A stretch of 64,000 bases of DNA, from contig CM034145.1 of assembly GCA_019914995.1 (NCBI GenBank), forward strand, positions 5,153,262 to 5,217,261, written 5' to 3'. The stretch is from Acanthochlamys bracteata (Eukaryota > Streptophyta > Magnoliopsida > Pandanales > Velloziaceae). The translations under genes and the position numbers were made by a program. The number at the start of each line of letters is the position of its first letter. Within the stretch, counting starts at the first letter, position 1. The notes beneath the pieces are model-generated. The model ran no database searches. It was not told where the DNA came from and worked only from the letters and a program-made list of their open reading frames with translations. This document shows positions 38,301-49,000 of this stretch, piece by piece.

Positions 38301-40306
38301 AATATATTGGCAGTAAAAACATCGCTATACATTGACGCAACCTTTGAAGCCTCTTCAGCCAGTGCACCTACAAAGAAAATCATCATACTCAATTAGCAGT
38401 GAATTAAGTATCCCAGCTCAAAGTAAAACTCATGCAATAGATACTAGATTCTGACCAGGGTAAGTACATTAGCTGGTGAATTCACCAGTTCTTTCCCAAG
38501 ATAACCCCAGAACAAACATCACATGCATACTTGAGTTTATGATCCAATTCTGGCCCAGATCCCAGATCAATAATATCAACAGATTTGAGTTGTGGCTTCT
38601 TTGCATCAGACTTGTACCTGCTGTCCTCATAAATCCCCAAAATGGTTCCTGAAGGAAACGTCAAAAAGGCAAGTCGAAAGAATCAGGACCCAAGCAAGTA
38701 CAACCTTGACTGCAGAATTACAAGCTGAAGACAAAAGCACTTCATTCAAGATAGCAACTCTAACTTCACAAGATATGCAAAAGCACCAGATGCCAGAAAA
38801 TTTACCAGATGCAATTGCTGCAGCAGCAGTGACCTTAGAATCTTCTGGAATTGCATTAGGAGAGGCAAGTGTAATTGCAACAGTACTTGCTTGAGCAGCT
38901 TTTTGCAGTGGTTGCAACAGCCTCACCAAGAACTCTATACGTAGTTGCAACTGAGGAAGTTAGTTGACCGAGACCAACAAGACCCAGCCTTCTAAATCCA
39001 AGGCCAGGAAGCCTGACAACAGCCGTCTGCCCAGCTTTTCCAGTGAAATCTTCCTCAGAGGAAGCTTCAGCAAGAAGGCCATTTAGTTTTTCATCTAGCC
39101 TTCTCAATATTGAGTTCTCAAACTTAGAATCAGAATTCTTCAACATATCCTTCTCCAACACTGCAACAGAAAGCAAATCTCCCTTCCATTCTGTTACATC
39201 AATTTCTTTAGCTGAGAATTGGATCTGTAATTCAAAAGATCATACATCATTTCTTCAATTTATGAATAAGATTAAATAACCACTCATGAAGCTCAAAGAT
39301 TCACCAAAATAGTCAATCATCCACCTATCCATATGAAACCCCTGGAGTTGCAATAGCTGCTATGCTACTAGCAGATACATACTTGTGAAGAAGACTAGAT
39401 TAATCAATATAATCAAAGATAAATCAACTTGAGGTAAATGGACATATTCACTTTGCAATTTCATGGAAAGCAACAGATATTACAACCCAAAGTCAATTAG
39501 CAATCTGAGTTTCCATACACATGGACACGTTTTAAGGTATATAGAGGAGAAAACATGACGATGCGCAAATACAATTATTTTCTTTACAACAGAAAGCTAA
39601 GATAGGACTAGCAAAACAGAGAGTTGGAGCGAGAAATCTCAGATGCATAAGAAACCAGTAATAGTGATCTCCTCATTTAGTTAAATTACTTCTAAAAATT
39701 CAATATAAACAAGCTAAAACAACTGCTTCCGGTTGACAGATGCAATGACATCCAGCAGGAAATATAGTGTAATTCGAATCAGACAACTCGTGTAAATAGT
39801 GTATTGAACCCAAATCATCGGGTAAGTAACCAGATTATCCAGAGCTGATAAAATCAGAGACTTAACAGTAAAAGCACGATCCCGACGAGATGCCAACAAG
39901 GAACAACCTAGAAACCAAATTCTGAGACTCCAATTCGAGCATAAACATCACTACCATCATTCAATCTTATCCCACAAAGTTAAATTCCACATACAAGTAT
40001 ACAACTAAGTAAAATTAACCGGCACAGAAAATTGTGACAAAACAAACAAAAAAAAAAACAATCCAAAAACTTGAATGGATCATCGGTAACCTCAGGTGGT
40101 TGGATCGCCTTCGGCACAGTGAGACCGAGAGTGGCACGCGCTCTTACAGCCATAGAACGCACGGTGACAGATCGATAGCTGGAATACGACGGTGCTAAGC
40201 GGCGACGTATAACGTAAGTAGAGGAGATAATTGCAGGCGCACGGCGGAGGAATACTGCGGCCGAGACGAGAGAAGTGAAGCCGGCAGTGATGGTGGTAGC
40301 CAGCTG
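35334..40306. repeat. Duplicated LAP block, copy 1
   Basis: Matches 46,017-51,197 over its whole length in the same orientation. Similarity starts at CTTATGTCCAA on the left and stops at AGCTGTGG on the right, inside the 5' end of the gene, so the upstream promoters are not shared. Copy 1 lacks about 139 bases of intron 1 that copy 2 has (50,628-50,766). PLMT between the copies is not duplicated. Confidence 0.9.
35430..40153 (-). pseudogene. LAP: Leucine aminopeptidase (M17) copy 1, frameshifted as given
   Basis: Minus-strand, ten exons: 40,153-40,091; 39,224-38,806; 38,648-38,456; 38,367-38,142; 37,798-37,672; 37,560-37,465; 37,132-37,055; 36,879-36,819; 36,244-36,057; 35,558-35,430. Family: hexameric two-metal aminopeptidase releasing N-terminal residues; plant forms are plastidial or cytosolic. 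Core motifs are present: [37 protein letters not shown]. Compared with copy 2, exon 2 has an extra T (T5 against T4, near 38,900) and exon 3 lacks two bases (near 38,458 and 38,498), so the frame fails twice. The first in-frame ATG is 40,153 (MAVRARATLG). The transit-peptide-like codons upstream stay open but have no ATG; an ATA sits at 40,312. With the indels ignored the protein would be about 526 residues. It is either a young pseudogene or a gene with consensus errors at homopolymers. Confidence 0.75.
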
Positions 40307-40330
40307 TGGTATGGGTACTGTGAACGGAAA

Positions 40331-40338
40331 TTATATAG
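40331..40338 (-). promoter_or_regulatory. TATA box of LAP copy 1
   Basis: CTATATAA on the minus strand, about 180 bases before the usable ATG. Spacing predicts transcription starting near 40,300, just inside the point where similarity to copy 2 ends. Copy 1 thus has its own core promoter. Motif only. Confidence 0.4.
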
Positions 40339-40384
40339 GACGACAGTTTTGCAAGAAAGGAACTGAATATTAAATAGTAGTTCC

Positions 40385-40610
40385 GGGTGGGACACGTTTT
40401 ATTTTGATGTTGACTTCAGTTGAGTCTGGTTTAAGTCACGTCAGATCGAGTCTGGTTAGGATTGCGTGGATCAAGTAGTGTCTGGTTGGATCTGTTTGAG
40501 CCGGAGATTGAGTGCGGTGGCATCGGTGAGCTTGAGCGTCAGTTCGAGCACAATTGAGTCAGGTTGAGTCAGTTTGATTCGCTCTTGCTCCAAGTGACCT
40601 CAAGCATAAA
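40385..40610. repeat. GAGTC-rich degenerate repeat upstream of LAP copy 1
   Basis: Repeated TTGAGTC(T/A)GGTT-like words on the plus strand, including two TGAGTCA motifs at 40,555 and 40,565. TGAGTCA is the GCN4-type bZIP site. The stretch is much less AT-rich than its surroundings. It may be a promoter element cluster or a degenerate minisatellite. Confidence 0.4.
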
Positions 40611-41224
40611 CCAGTTTTGTAGAGCTAAATAACTTGATACAAATTTCATTTGTGTTAGATGTATTACTGGCAAATTTTGTATAGTACTTGAAAATTTTAA
40701 GAAACTTATCGGCTTAAAGTCTAATCAAGTCAAAATTTCAATACTGGTCGACCATTCTGGGTTGTTCTCTATAATAATATTAGCAATTGCTATAAATTCT
40801 TTAGATTAGTTAAAAGTTATAACATGTTCTGCACAAAAACATAGCTTGTGGCTTTAGAACAATCATCTGGTGCATAAAAGAACGAAACTGTAGGCAACTA
40901 AGGAGCTAGCAAATGATTTAAAAGATAGTTGGATTCATAGTGACCCAAAGTTGTTTCATGCAGAAAAATCTTCAGAAGTGATCAAGTAGACAAGCTATTT
41001 CTCTTGAGCCAAAGCAGAAAAAGGCTGATTTTAAGAAGCAAAAATTTTATCCATAGCGTCTAATAATGTAGCAAATCATACGAATGAAAATGCAATATGG
41101 ATTGCATAGACAACAAAAATCTTAAAGCAAAGCCTAAGGTTTAGACAGCTTCCTCTCTCCATAGTAAAATGTTACAAGGAGCAAGTTATTGCACATAGTA
41201 ACCGCTCTTTGATAAGTTAAATTG

Positions 41225-43128
41225 CTAGAGTGGCTTAGCACGAGTTGAAACATCTTCCTCAGATTCTACCCACATCATAAAGAAATAACAGATGATCCAC
41301 AGAAGTGCATACCAAAACGGAACCCAATACAGACACGCTAGAAGACTGAGGATGCTCCCCCAATATTGTGGGTCTCTAATATAGCCAAACGGGAATTCTG
41401 TTACCCATGGGATGTTTTTTCCAAAGCGAACACCATAATATGTGCCTGCCTCACCAAGCAACTGATACACCCTGCAGTTCACGAACCAAGTAGTGAGACC
41501 AACGAAATAATAAGAAAAGCCTTTTTTTCAACAAGGAAGCTTTGAGGGCAGTGTTTGATGTCTGTATTTGTAAACTAACAGAAGCCAGCAGACAACCATA
41601 AAAATGATACCCAAAAAAGTATGAACATAAAAAGTTAGGAAGAAAGAACCAATTTATCAACGATGAAGCTTTTCATCCGGGGTCTAAGTTTGTACTTTAT
41701 GTCAAGCTACAAGTAACAGAACAAGCCTTGCAGCAGGAGATGAATTATTGGAGAGCATTAGTCATAGAAATTAGCATAACCGCAATGAAAAGAAATTTCA
41801 AGAGCAAAGAAAAAGATGGCTTAACATGCATTTTTTATGTATTAAATTAGTATGTTAGAAGATACATCATTGAAGGTTTCTGTTAGTTATTGGCACTTGA
41901 ACATATAAAACCTGTCAACAATTATGCCCTTAATATTTACGCTATGCAACTGAAGATTTTACATAATGCTCCGAGTTCTAAGAGTTTATATCGTTAAGAA
42001 AGAAATAAAGTTTCTGAGGACTTTAACAAAGAAAGAGGTAACAGATTAACAGTAATAAACAACTCTCTAATGTACCCATTCAAATTGTTACTGAAATTAG
42101 AAGCACATGACTTCAGCACAGTAGGTGGACTTTCGTATGTGTTACCACTTCCAAGTTCTAATTCTATAAGAAAACAGCATGCTTATGCAGAAGGACTATG
42201 ATATTAAATCTCAATCAATAAACATTGCAGTAGATTGTGCATGTAGAAATAGAGATAGATAGTAGATCAAGTTTTTGTTTCCATAAAAAAGGCTGAATCT
42301 TTTAAGGTATGGCAGTGGTCATTCTGCTCATGTTGGACATGCTTACCAACTGCGAGCAACCTCTCATTTAAAATCTTCAAGTTACAGAAACAACAAACTA
42401 TGACAACCAGCAACCCTTATTGTTTCTTGGGTATTAGTCATTCATAACAGAACACGAGCTCAGTAGCATAAGAGTAATAAACTCTTCCATACGTACATCT
42501 TCAAATTCAAATATAACATCTAGCTCTAGCAACATAGACTGCAACCACAGTAATTCTCTTGCAAGCAAAGTAATTCAGTTAAAAAATATTTCTCACATAA
42601 CAGAAAACCATATTTCATGATCCAACTAGGGGGGGCGGGTGGAAAAGCTTAATACAAAGACCTGCAGGTAATGTTAACAAAAATCCCACAAACAGAAACA
42701 AGACAAGGTCCAACCTTTCCAATTGCACAAACTTTATAATTCGAACCAATGCATACCCAACAGAAGGATTCATAAAAACGCCTAAAAATCAATAGAACAT
42801 ACCAACACATAATCAAAACTTCAAATTCAAAAAAAAAAAAAAAGAAAAAAAAAAAGAGAGAAAGTAAATCTTACCTGAAGTTGAGATACTGGCCAATGAA
42901 GAACACCGCAAAGCAGTACCACGGCAATGGCCAACTGAATCTGGCAACAGAAACCAGAGCAAGAATCTGGATCGCTTTCAACGCGTGTGAAACCTGCGCC
43001 ATCCTATGAGACGGATCAACTCCTTTGCCACAGAAATCAACCCATTTCTGTGGGTAATTCCACAACGCGTAGTAGAATGGGAACGGCAATACCACCGCTA
43101 CCAATCGCAGAAAATCCATTGCATTCAT
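41225..43128 (-). CDS. PLMT: Phosphatidyl-N-methylethanolamine N-methyltransferase (PLMT)
   Basis: Minus-strand, two exons: 43,128-42,875 and 41,471-41,225; 166 residues; one 1,403-nt GT-AG intron splitting an Arg codon in NFRVYQ. The enzyme uses S-adenosylmethionine to methylate phosphatidyl-monomethyl- and dimethylethanolamine, finishing phosphatidylcholine synthesis, and is expected in the endoplasmic reticulum membrane. Several hydrophobic segments are visible (LRLVAVVLPFPFYYALW, AIQILALVSVARF, CFAVFFIG, and LLACLYW to ICYFFMMW). The conserved block GEAGTYYGVRFGKNIPWVTE and IRDPQYWGS matches my memory of Arabidopsis PLMT (At1g80860). A Glu-Glu pair near the C-terminus (ESEED) resembles the SAM-contacting acidic pair of PEMT enzymes. 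The start is either Met at 43,128 (MNAMDFL) or 43,119 (MDFL). An upstream in-frame Met at 43,197 would add 23 polar residues and is less likely. Confidence 0.95.
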
Positions 43129-43907
43129 TCTTTTTTCTTCTTCTCTGAGTTCCGTCTCGAAATTTTTGATTGATTCTTGATTCTTTGTATCAAACACGAT
43201 TGCAATCAGAATTGGGGTCAGGGAAGCTGATTCCTTACAAAGACAACGCCTTGGCCGATCACGTCGATGTCAAAGTAGTGACGGAAAGTGAAACAGCTAC
43301 GGCGCCGACGATGAAGAGCAGATAAAATAAAATTTTTATAAACGTTTCAAATAAGTTTTTAGATTTTAAAATTTTGAACTAAAAATAAAACCTAGTGAGA
43401 ATTTTTTAATATTTTATTGATTAAATTAATTGATTCATTGGTTAAAAAGTATATGGATTAAAAGTAAAAAATATATTAAATATCATAATTTAATTAACTT
43501 AAATGAAACAAAAATATTTTAGAATTTTAAATTACTCTTGTTTTAGTTACATTTAATATTAGGTTGTAACAAATTACTTTTAATAAAATAATACAAAATT
43601 TAAATTTTTTATTAGTTTTTATAAAAAGAAGTTAGCAAAACATAAAACAAAATAATTAAATGTTTTATTATTTTTTGTTGTATTTATTCTGGATTCAAAG
43701 GTTTCTTTAAGATAGAATTATAGATACATATGCAGACTGACGGTGATGATAAAGTAATTTTCTGTGACTATTTATGTTTGGTAACTATTAAGTGAAGAAA
43801 ATGGCTCTTTCTTTTACCATAAATGATGGTAAAATACGTACCCATCAGTTCGATAATTACGTATAGTGATAAAAAGAAAACAAATTTACTTCTCTTATCT
43901 TTTTATT

Positions 43908-43955
43908 TTTTTAATTTAATTTAATTTAATTTAATATTTATTTTAATTAATAATG

Positions 43956-43988
<33 letters not shown>

Positions 43989-43990
43989 AT
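43908..43990. repeat. ATTTA and ATT microsatellites
   Basis: A run of TTTAA pentamers (TTTAATTTAATTTAATTTAA) followed about 25 bases later by an ATT trinucleotide run interrupted once by AGT. Confidence 0.8.
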
Positions 43991-44494
43991 TATTACTTTA
44001 ATTAATTTTAGTTGATATAAAAAATAATTAAAACTATATGAGGTTTATTTATATTTGCTTTAATTTTGTTATATTTAATATTATATATAAGTAGATTAAT
44101 ATAAAAAATTAATTTAAAAGTTATATTAATACATTTAATTTAGAGTTGTGTTAGTAAAATTAATTTAATTTATATTTATAAAAGTTAGATTAACATAAAT
44201 AGAAAAAAATTTGTATTTTTTATAAAAATTTTATTTTCGTTAATTATTTTTGTTAACGAAAAAAAAATTATTATCTTGCTAAATTATTATATATTCAAAC
44301 ATCATAACTTAAATAATTACTATTTCTTATCCATTTTCTAGTTATTTTTGTTATTCGTTCTTTATTTTTATTTCTTGGTCATGTAGTCAAACATACTGTG
44401 CAGAAGCAAAGTTGGCATAGTCTCGCATCTGGAGAAAGCAAAGGATAGATGAAATAAACACGCCGGAAGAGTAATAGCTCATTGTCTTCTTCTT

Positions 44495-44690
44495 TTTATT
44501 TATACTTTTTATTTAATTTTTTAAAATAAATTTTCTAGAATATATTATAAATTTTGTTTTAAAATTTTTTTTAAAAAATTTTATATCGTAAAATTTTATA
44601 TTATTTATTATTATTATATTTTTGATAAAAATTAAAATTTATTTTTAAAAAAAGTTTTAAATATTTTTTGTTTTAAATAAGCTTATTTTT
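44495..44690. repeat. AT-rich MITE-like repeat (member 11)
   Basis: TTTATACTTTTTATTTAAT on the left, a central TTATATCGTAAAATTTTA, and TTTAAATATTTTTTGTTTT on the right; same overall architecture as the other members. Confidence 0.45.
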
Positions 44691-44741
44691 AGCTATTATG
44701 GTAGCTCTGACCATTAAATTAATAAGCGATTGATGTTTTTA

Positions 44742-45037
44742 GGGCGTGTTTTAAATGTCCGTAATTGAGTTTCATGAAAATGGAAAGGTAAAAGTAGAAT
44801 TTTTTGAAAAATGAAGTGAAAGTGAAGTTCAATATTTGTGTTTCAATAAATTTTGAAAATATGTTGAAAATTAAAAAATATAATTATATCGGAAAGTGTG
44901 TAAATAAGAAAGTTAGAACTAGAGTTCCACATGTGGAAGTAGAGTTCTAAATTTTTTGTATAATTAAAATATAAAAATTATTCAAAATTCAAAATCTGAT
45001 GAAAAAAAGTAAATTTAGGGGCATTTAAAACACGCTC
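44742..45037. mobile_element. Tourist-like MITE (PIF/Harbinger type) with TTA target duplication
   Basis: Left end GGGCGTGTTTTAAATGTCC; right end on the minus strand GAGCGTGTTTTAAATGCCC. These are near-perfect inverted repeats of about 19 bases. Both ends are flanked directly by TTA (44,739-44,741 and 45,038-45,040). A 3-bp TTA/TAA duplication with G-rich termini is the hallmark of PIF/Harbinger MITEs. The element is 296 bp and has no ORF. Confidence 0.75.
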
Positions 45038-45284
45038 TTAGTTCCTCACAAGTGCAGCGATCCCATTCCCTATGTTGTAACACAAAACTTACCTCCCTTT
45101 TATTATGGGCCACAAGTAAGCCCATTATATAAAAACTATACAGTCTAGTCTACTAGTTTTGTAATCAGATCCACTGGCCCATCTGACCCATTTATATTAC
45201 GCTCCATTTTCATTTCTAACGTCAAAGCGAACAAATATGAACAACAATCCTCCAGCGAGCTCAGAGCTCGAACAAGCTTGGATC

Positions 45285-45485
45285 GTTTGGTTCACTTACC
45301 GGAAAGTCTGTTTTTTTTTTATAATTTATATTTTTAATATACTTTTTATAAATATTAAAAAAATTTAAAAATATAAAATAATTCTACGTAGTAAAATTTT
45401 TTATTACTTATTTTTTTTAGATAAAAAAATAAAAATATTTTCTATTTAAATTTTTTTTTTTTATAAGAACTCTCAAAAGCCTACC
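45285..45485. repeat. AT-rich MITE-like repeat (member 12)
   Basis: Left end GTTTGGTTCACTTACCGGAA, central AATTCTACGTAGTAAAATTT (the clearest copy of the family signature), right end TTATAAGAACTCTCAAAAGC. Confidence 0.6.
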
Positions 45486-45719
45486 GGATAATCTTTTATG
45501 TAAGCAGAAAAGAATCTTTGACGCTGGAGATAGGGTTTAACTGTTACTTGAAGCCAAACCTTGAACTCTAAAGCCAGTAACGAAATTATGGATTGGGAGT
45601 TGGAAGAATTCCGAAGGAGTGCTCACGAAGTGATTTTGGTCGGGCTTGAAATTATTAATTTATTACATGTAGCGAGTTGGAGTTGGAGGCTAGCATCTGC
45701 AAACGCATACTTAGATATG

Positions 45720-45890
45720 TTTGGATTATAAATAGATATGCAGAATAATAATAATGATAAAATATTAAAATAAATTTAGTGTAATATTATAGATTATTTA
45801 TTAAAAAATATTAAAAAAAAAGAGACTCAACATGCAATTATAATTGCTACAAAAGTTGTTAATCATATCAGTGCATTTTAGTGTACTTTT
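45720..45890. repeat. Contiguous copy of a second repeat family, left of the LAP copy 2 block
   Basis: Begins TTTGGATTATAAATAGATAT, continues GATAAAATATTAAAATAAAT and ATAATATTATAGAT, and ends GCTACAAAAGTTGTTAATCA. The left part recurs at 51,255-51,350 and the right part at 52,760-52,850, where they are about 1.4 kb apart. Confidence 0.6.
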
Positions 45891-46016
45891 GAAATTCAGT
45901 TTTTCTAAAACAAAAGATATTTTTATTATTTTAAAATATAAACTTTATTTTTTTACTAAATAAATAATAAATAAATAAATCTTAGTAGAATTTTTATATT
46001 TTTTAATTTTTTAAAT

Positions 46017-49000
46017 GCTTATGTCCAAGCCAGGACCTGATGAGTTCTTTGCAAATCATATACTTCGCAACTAAAGAACAGTGTTTTAACTCTGGCATGA
46101 GTTGCAACCTATCTACGAAGAGTTCTTCAGAATCCATTCTACTAATGTTGCGACCCCAAATCCTGTTGCATTCTTTTTATTCTCTGCATAGACTGGACCT
46201 GACATGTCTATATGCAACCACGGCACCTTCTCGTCCACAAACTACACAAGGAAAATTTCCAATCTTTTAGTTGGTAAAATATTCATAGCAAACCAAGCAT
46301 ATGGTTATGTGACAGGAATATAAAGATAAAACAAAAAACATAATTACAAGAAGATACAAGATTCATAAGGCAAAACCACCCTTGAGAAGTATTGCTGCCC
46401 TACCATAAAAGAAATAAAATTTTTATCAGAGAGTGCCTAGCATGCTGAACATCATAAAAAAAATAAAAGATTACTACACTTTCCATGGCTGATCCCAATC
46501 TAAACTGTCTAATGGCAAATATCCTTCAAGTTTTGTTTACTAGCATCTCACTTGTGATCTTGTATGGAATATTTCACTAAACTATAATGAACATATGAGT
46601 TATGACTCTGGACTTCATAAGCTGAAAAGCAAAAGCAGAAGCTGATAAGCAAGAGAAAGGAGCAACATGAACAACATTGAAGCAAAGGAAAACTTTCATT
46701 GAAGAGAAAGGAAAACTTTCATTGAAGGGAAAGGAAAATTTTCATTGTTACCTGTTTTAGGAAAAGTGCAGCTGTGATGGAGCCACCTTGACGGTAAGAA
46801 GCTCCAGTATTTACCATATCTGCTACACCTGATTTCATTGATTCCCAGTAGCTTTCCTCCAGTGGCATCCTCCAGAACTTCTCACCAGTCAACTCTGATG
46901 CTGAAACAATCTCCTTGGCCAGTTCATCATTTGGCGTAAAAATCCCTGAAGCACACACCGGATTAGTAACTGGTAACCTCGTTGCCGGATTAGTAACTGA
47001 TAACCTCGTTGATTGATCAAATGTTTTATAGAAAGTTACCACAGTTGAATTAAATGATGAAATAGGTGTTCGTACCAAATCCATAGCTGAAGATACTGGG
47101 ACAAAATTATTATACTAAGAAAAGTAAAGATTAACACTATATGAATTCGAATTCGCCTAATTTCTTGTGCTTTAGTTTGGGATGAATAGGTAGGGAAGGA
47201 AAAGGGGGAGGGAGAGCAGATGATAAACGCAAGTAGGCCATGCACTATTTCCTAATAACAAGACCAAACTTAAAACCAGTCAGTCCAATTCGTTACTGGC
47301 AGCAAAATCTCCAAACTAAATTCTTGTTTGATATTGTATCACTCCATATACAGTCTTTAAGATGATAAAAGGTAACCAAAACATTAGGAGATAAAAGAAA
47401 CAGATAAATTTACACGATGTTCATCTCTGTGGGCATACAATGGTTTTGTGAACTTTAGACAAGAATACTGGACTTGTATGCATCGTGAATCTGAGGCATT
47501 ACACAGAAAAAAGCAGCAGAACAAAAACTAGAGGCTGCAAGGCTTACCTGCAATACTTGGTCCAAGGGCAACCACACATGCACGAGTTAAAGTTGCCAAA
47601 TCAACTATCTGAAATGTCAAATTTCAACAGTGAAAAACTAAGAAAATATCCTAAAAAGTGTCAGAGTGAAACAAAACAGCCGTCCATGAGCTTCAGCAAG
47701 CAGAAGGGAAAGAAAATATTCTAGTTACATTCAAAAGAAAAATCCAATGATGCTCATAAAGTTGCAAGCATAAAGTTACATTAAAAAAAAACCACCTTGT
47801 CAACGCCTTGCTTACAAGCATAAACTAAAGCATCAGCAAGCGTCAACCTTCCTTCAGCATCTGTATTATCAACCTGGAAATGGGATAACAATTAGGCCCT
47901 TAAGGTAACAAAGTGAAAATGAACGACAATACAATATGTCAAAATACTTTGATACTGAGCCCATCCACATTTGCTATCATGAAAGAAAGAGTTTAAGGAA
48001 TGCCCTTCCTTCTAATCAACGTAATAAGCTAAAGCTCATGTATCTATTCTAAGCTAGTAAAATGAACAATATATAATCATAAATGTCCAATACAAATTGA
48101 AGTTCAGGCACCTGTCCAAACCTTATTCACGATTAGATAAATCTAAAGAAGTAGGAGATCATAAAAGTTAAGAGAGTGAAGTATCATCTGGAGGAAGATT
48201 TTTAACCTCAATTGTCTTCCCATTAGAAGCAGTGATTATGTCCCCTGGTCTCATGCCGGTACCACTGATCATATTTTCACAGGCAGCTACAATAAAGTGA
48301 ACCTGCAAAACAAGGAAGCCATGAAAATGTTGAAAGACACTAAGATTGGCATCTTATTTAGCCAGTTCTGGAAGTTAAAAAGACAAAGCAATAGAGTGGC
48401 AAAAAGAACTAACCTCCACTCCTGGAGGTTTATTTTGACCAATGACTTTTGCTGCTCCAAAGGCTGCTGCCGCACCACCCATATCACATTTCATTGTTTC
48501 TATGGAACAACCAGGCCCAGTCTTAATGTTGTAACCTCCACTGCAGCAGGATATGAATGCATGTTTAGAATCACCAACAAACTAACTGCTCATACTATGG
48601 GATCTTTAATGCAATTTAGAGCATTCATTGGTTTAGTACCAAATCAACAAACACATAGTACTTCTACAAAATCCTTGATACTGAGTGTGTAAAAATGGTA
48701 TTGAACAGCAAAGCTTCAGTGTCTTAGTGTATACCCAAAAACTGCATTAGAAAACTAAGAACCAATAGGATGGCTTATAGATTATTAGTTGACAAAAAAG
48801 GCTCTGTGTAAAATACGAGCTGGTTCCGTATTAACCAATTCTTCATCAACAGATGAAACAAGAATATGAAGGTGTTGAAATACCTATCAAATGTTAGTCC
48901 CTTTCCAACTATTGCCAACTTTCTTTTCACATCACCATTCGAAGGTTTGTAGCATAAGTGGATGAAATGAGGGGGATTTGCTGATGCTGCAGCAACACCC

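Larger units (their letters stand above)
43330..45715. other. AT-rich spacer between PLMT and the LAP copy 2 block
   Basis: No gene supported. Contains ATTTA-type and ATT-type simple repeats (about 43,910-43,990), two AT-rich MITE-like repeats and one Tourist-like MITE. A less biased stretch at 45,050-45,290 and 45,490-45,720 shows no recognisable exon. Confidence 0.6.

Noticed and set aside
38592-38894. 100-codon plus-strand open frame, repeated exactly at 49,337-49,639
   Set aside because: Its conservation between copies only reflects the duplicated LAP exon on the other strand.
43128-43197. Upstream Met giving PLMT a 23-residue polar extension
   Set aside because: Family members start directly before the first membrane segment; the extension looks like 5' UTR.
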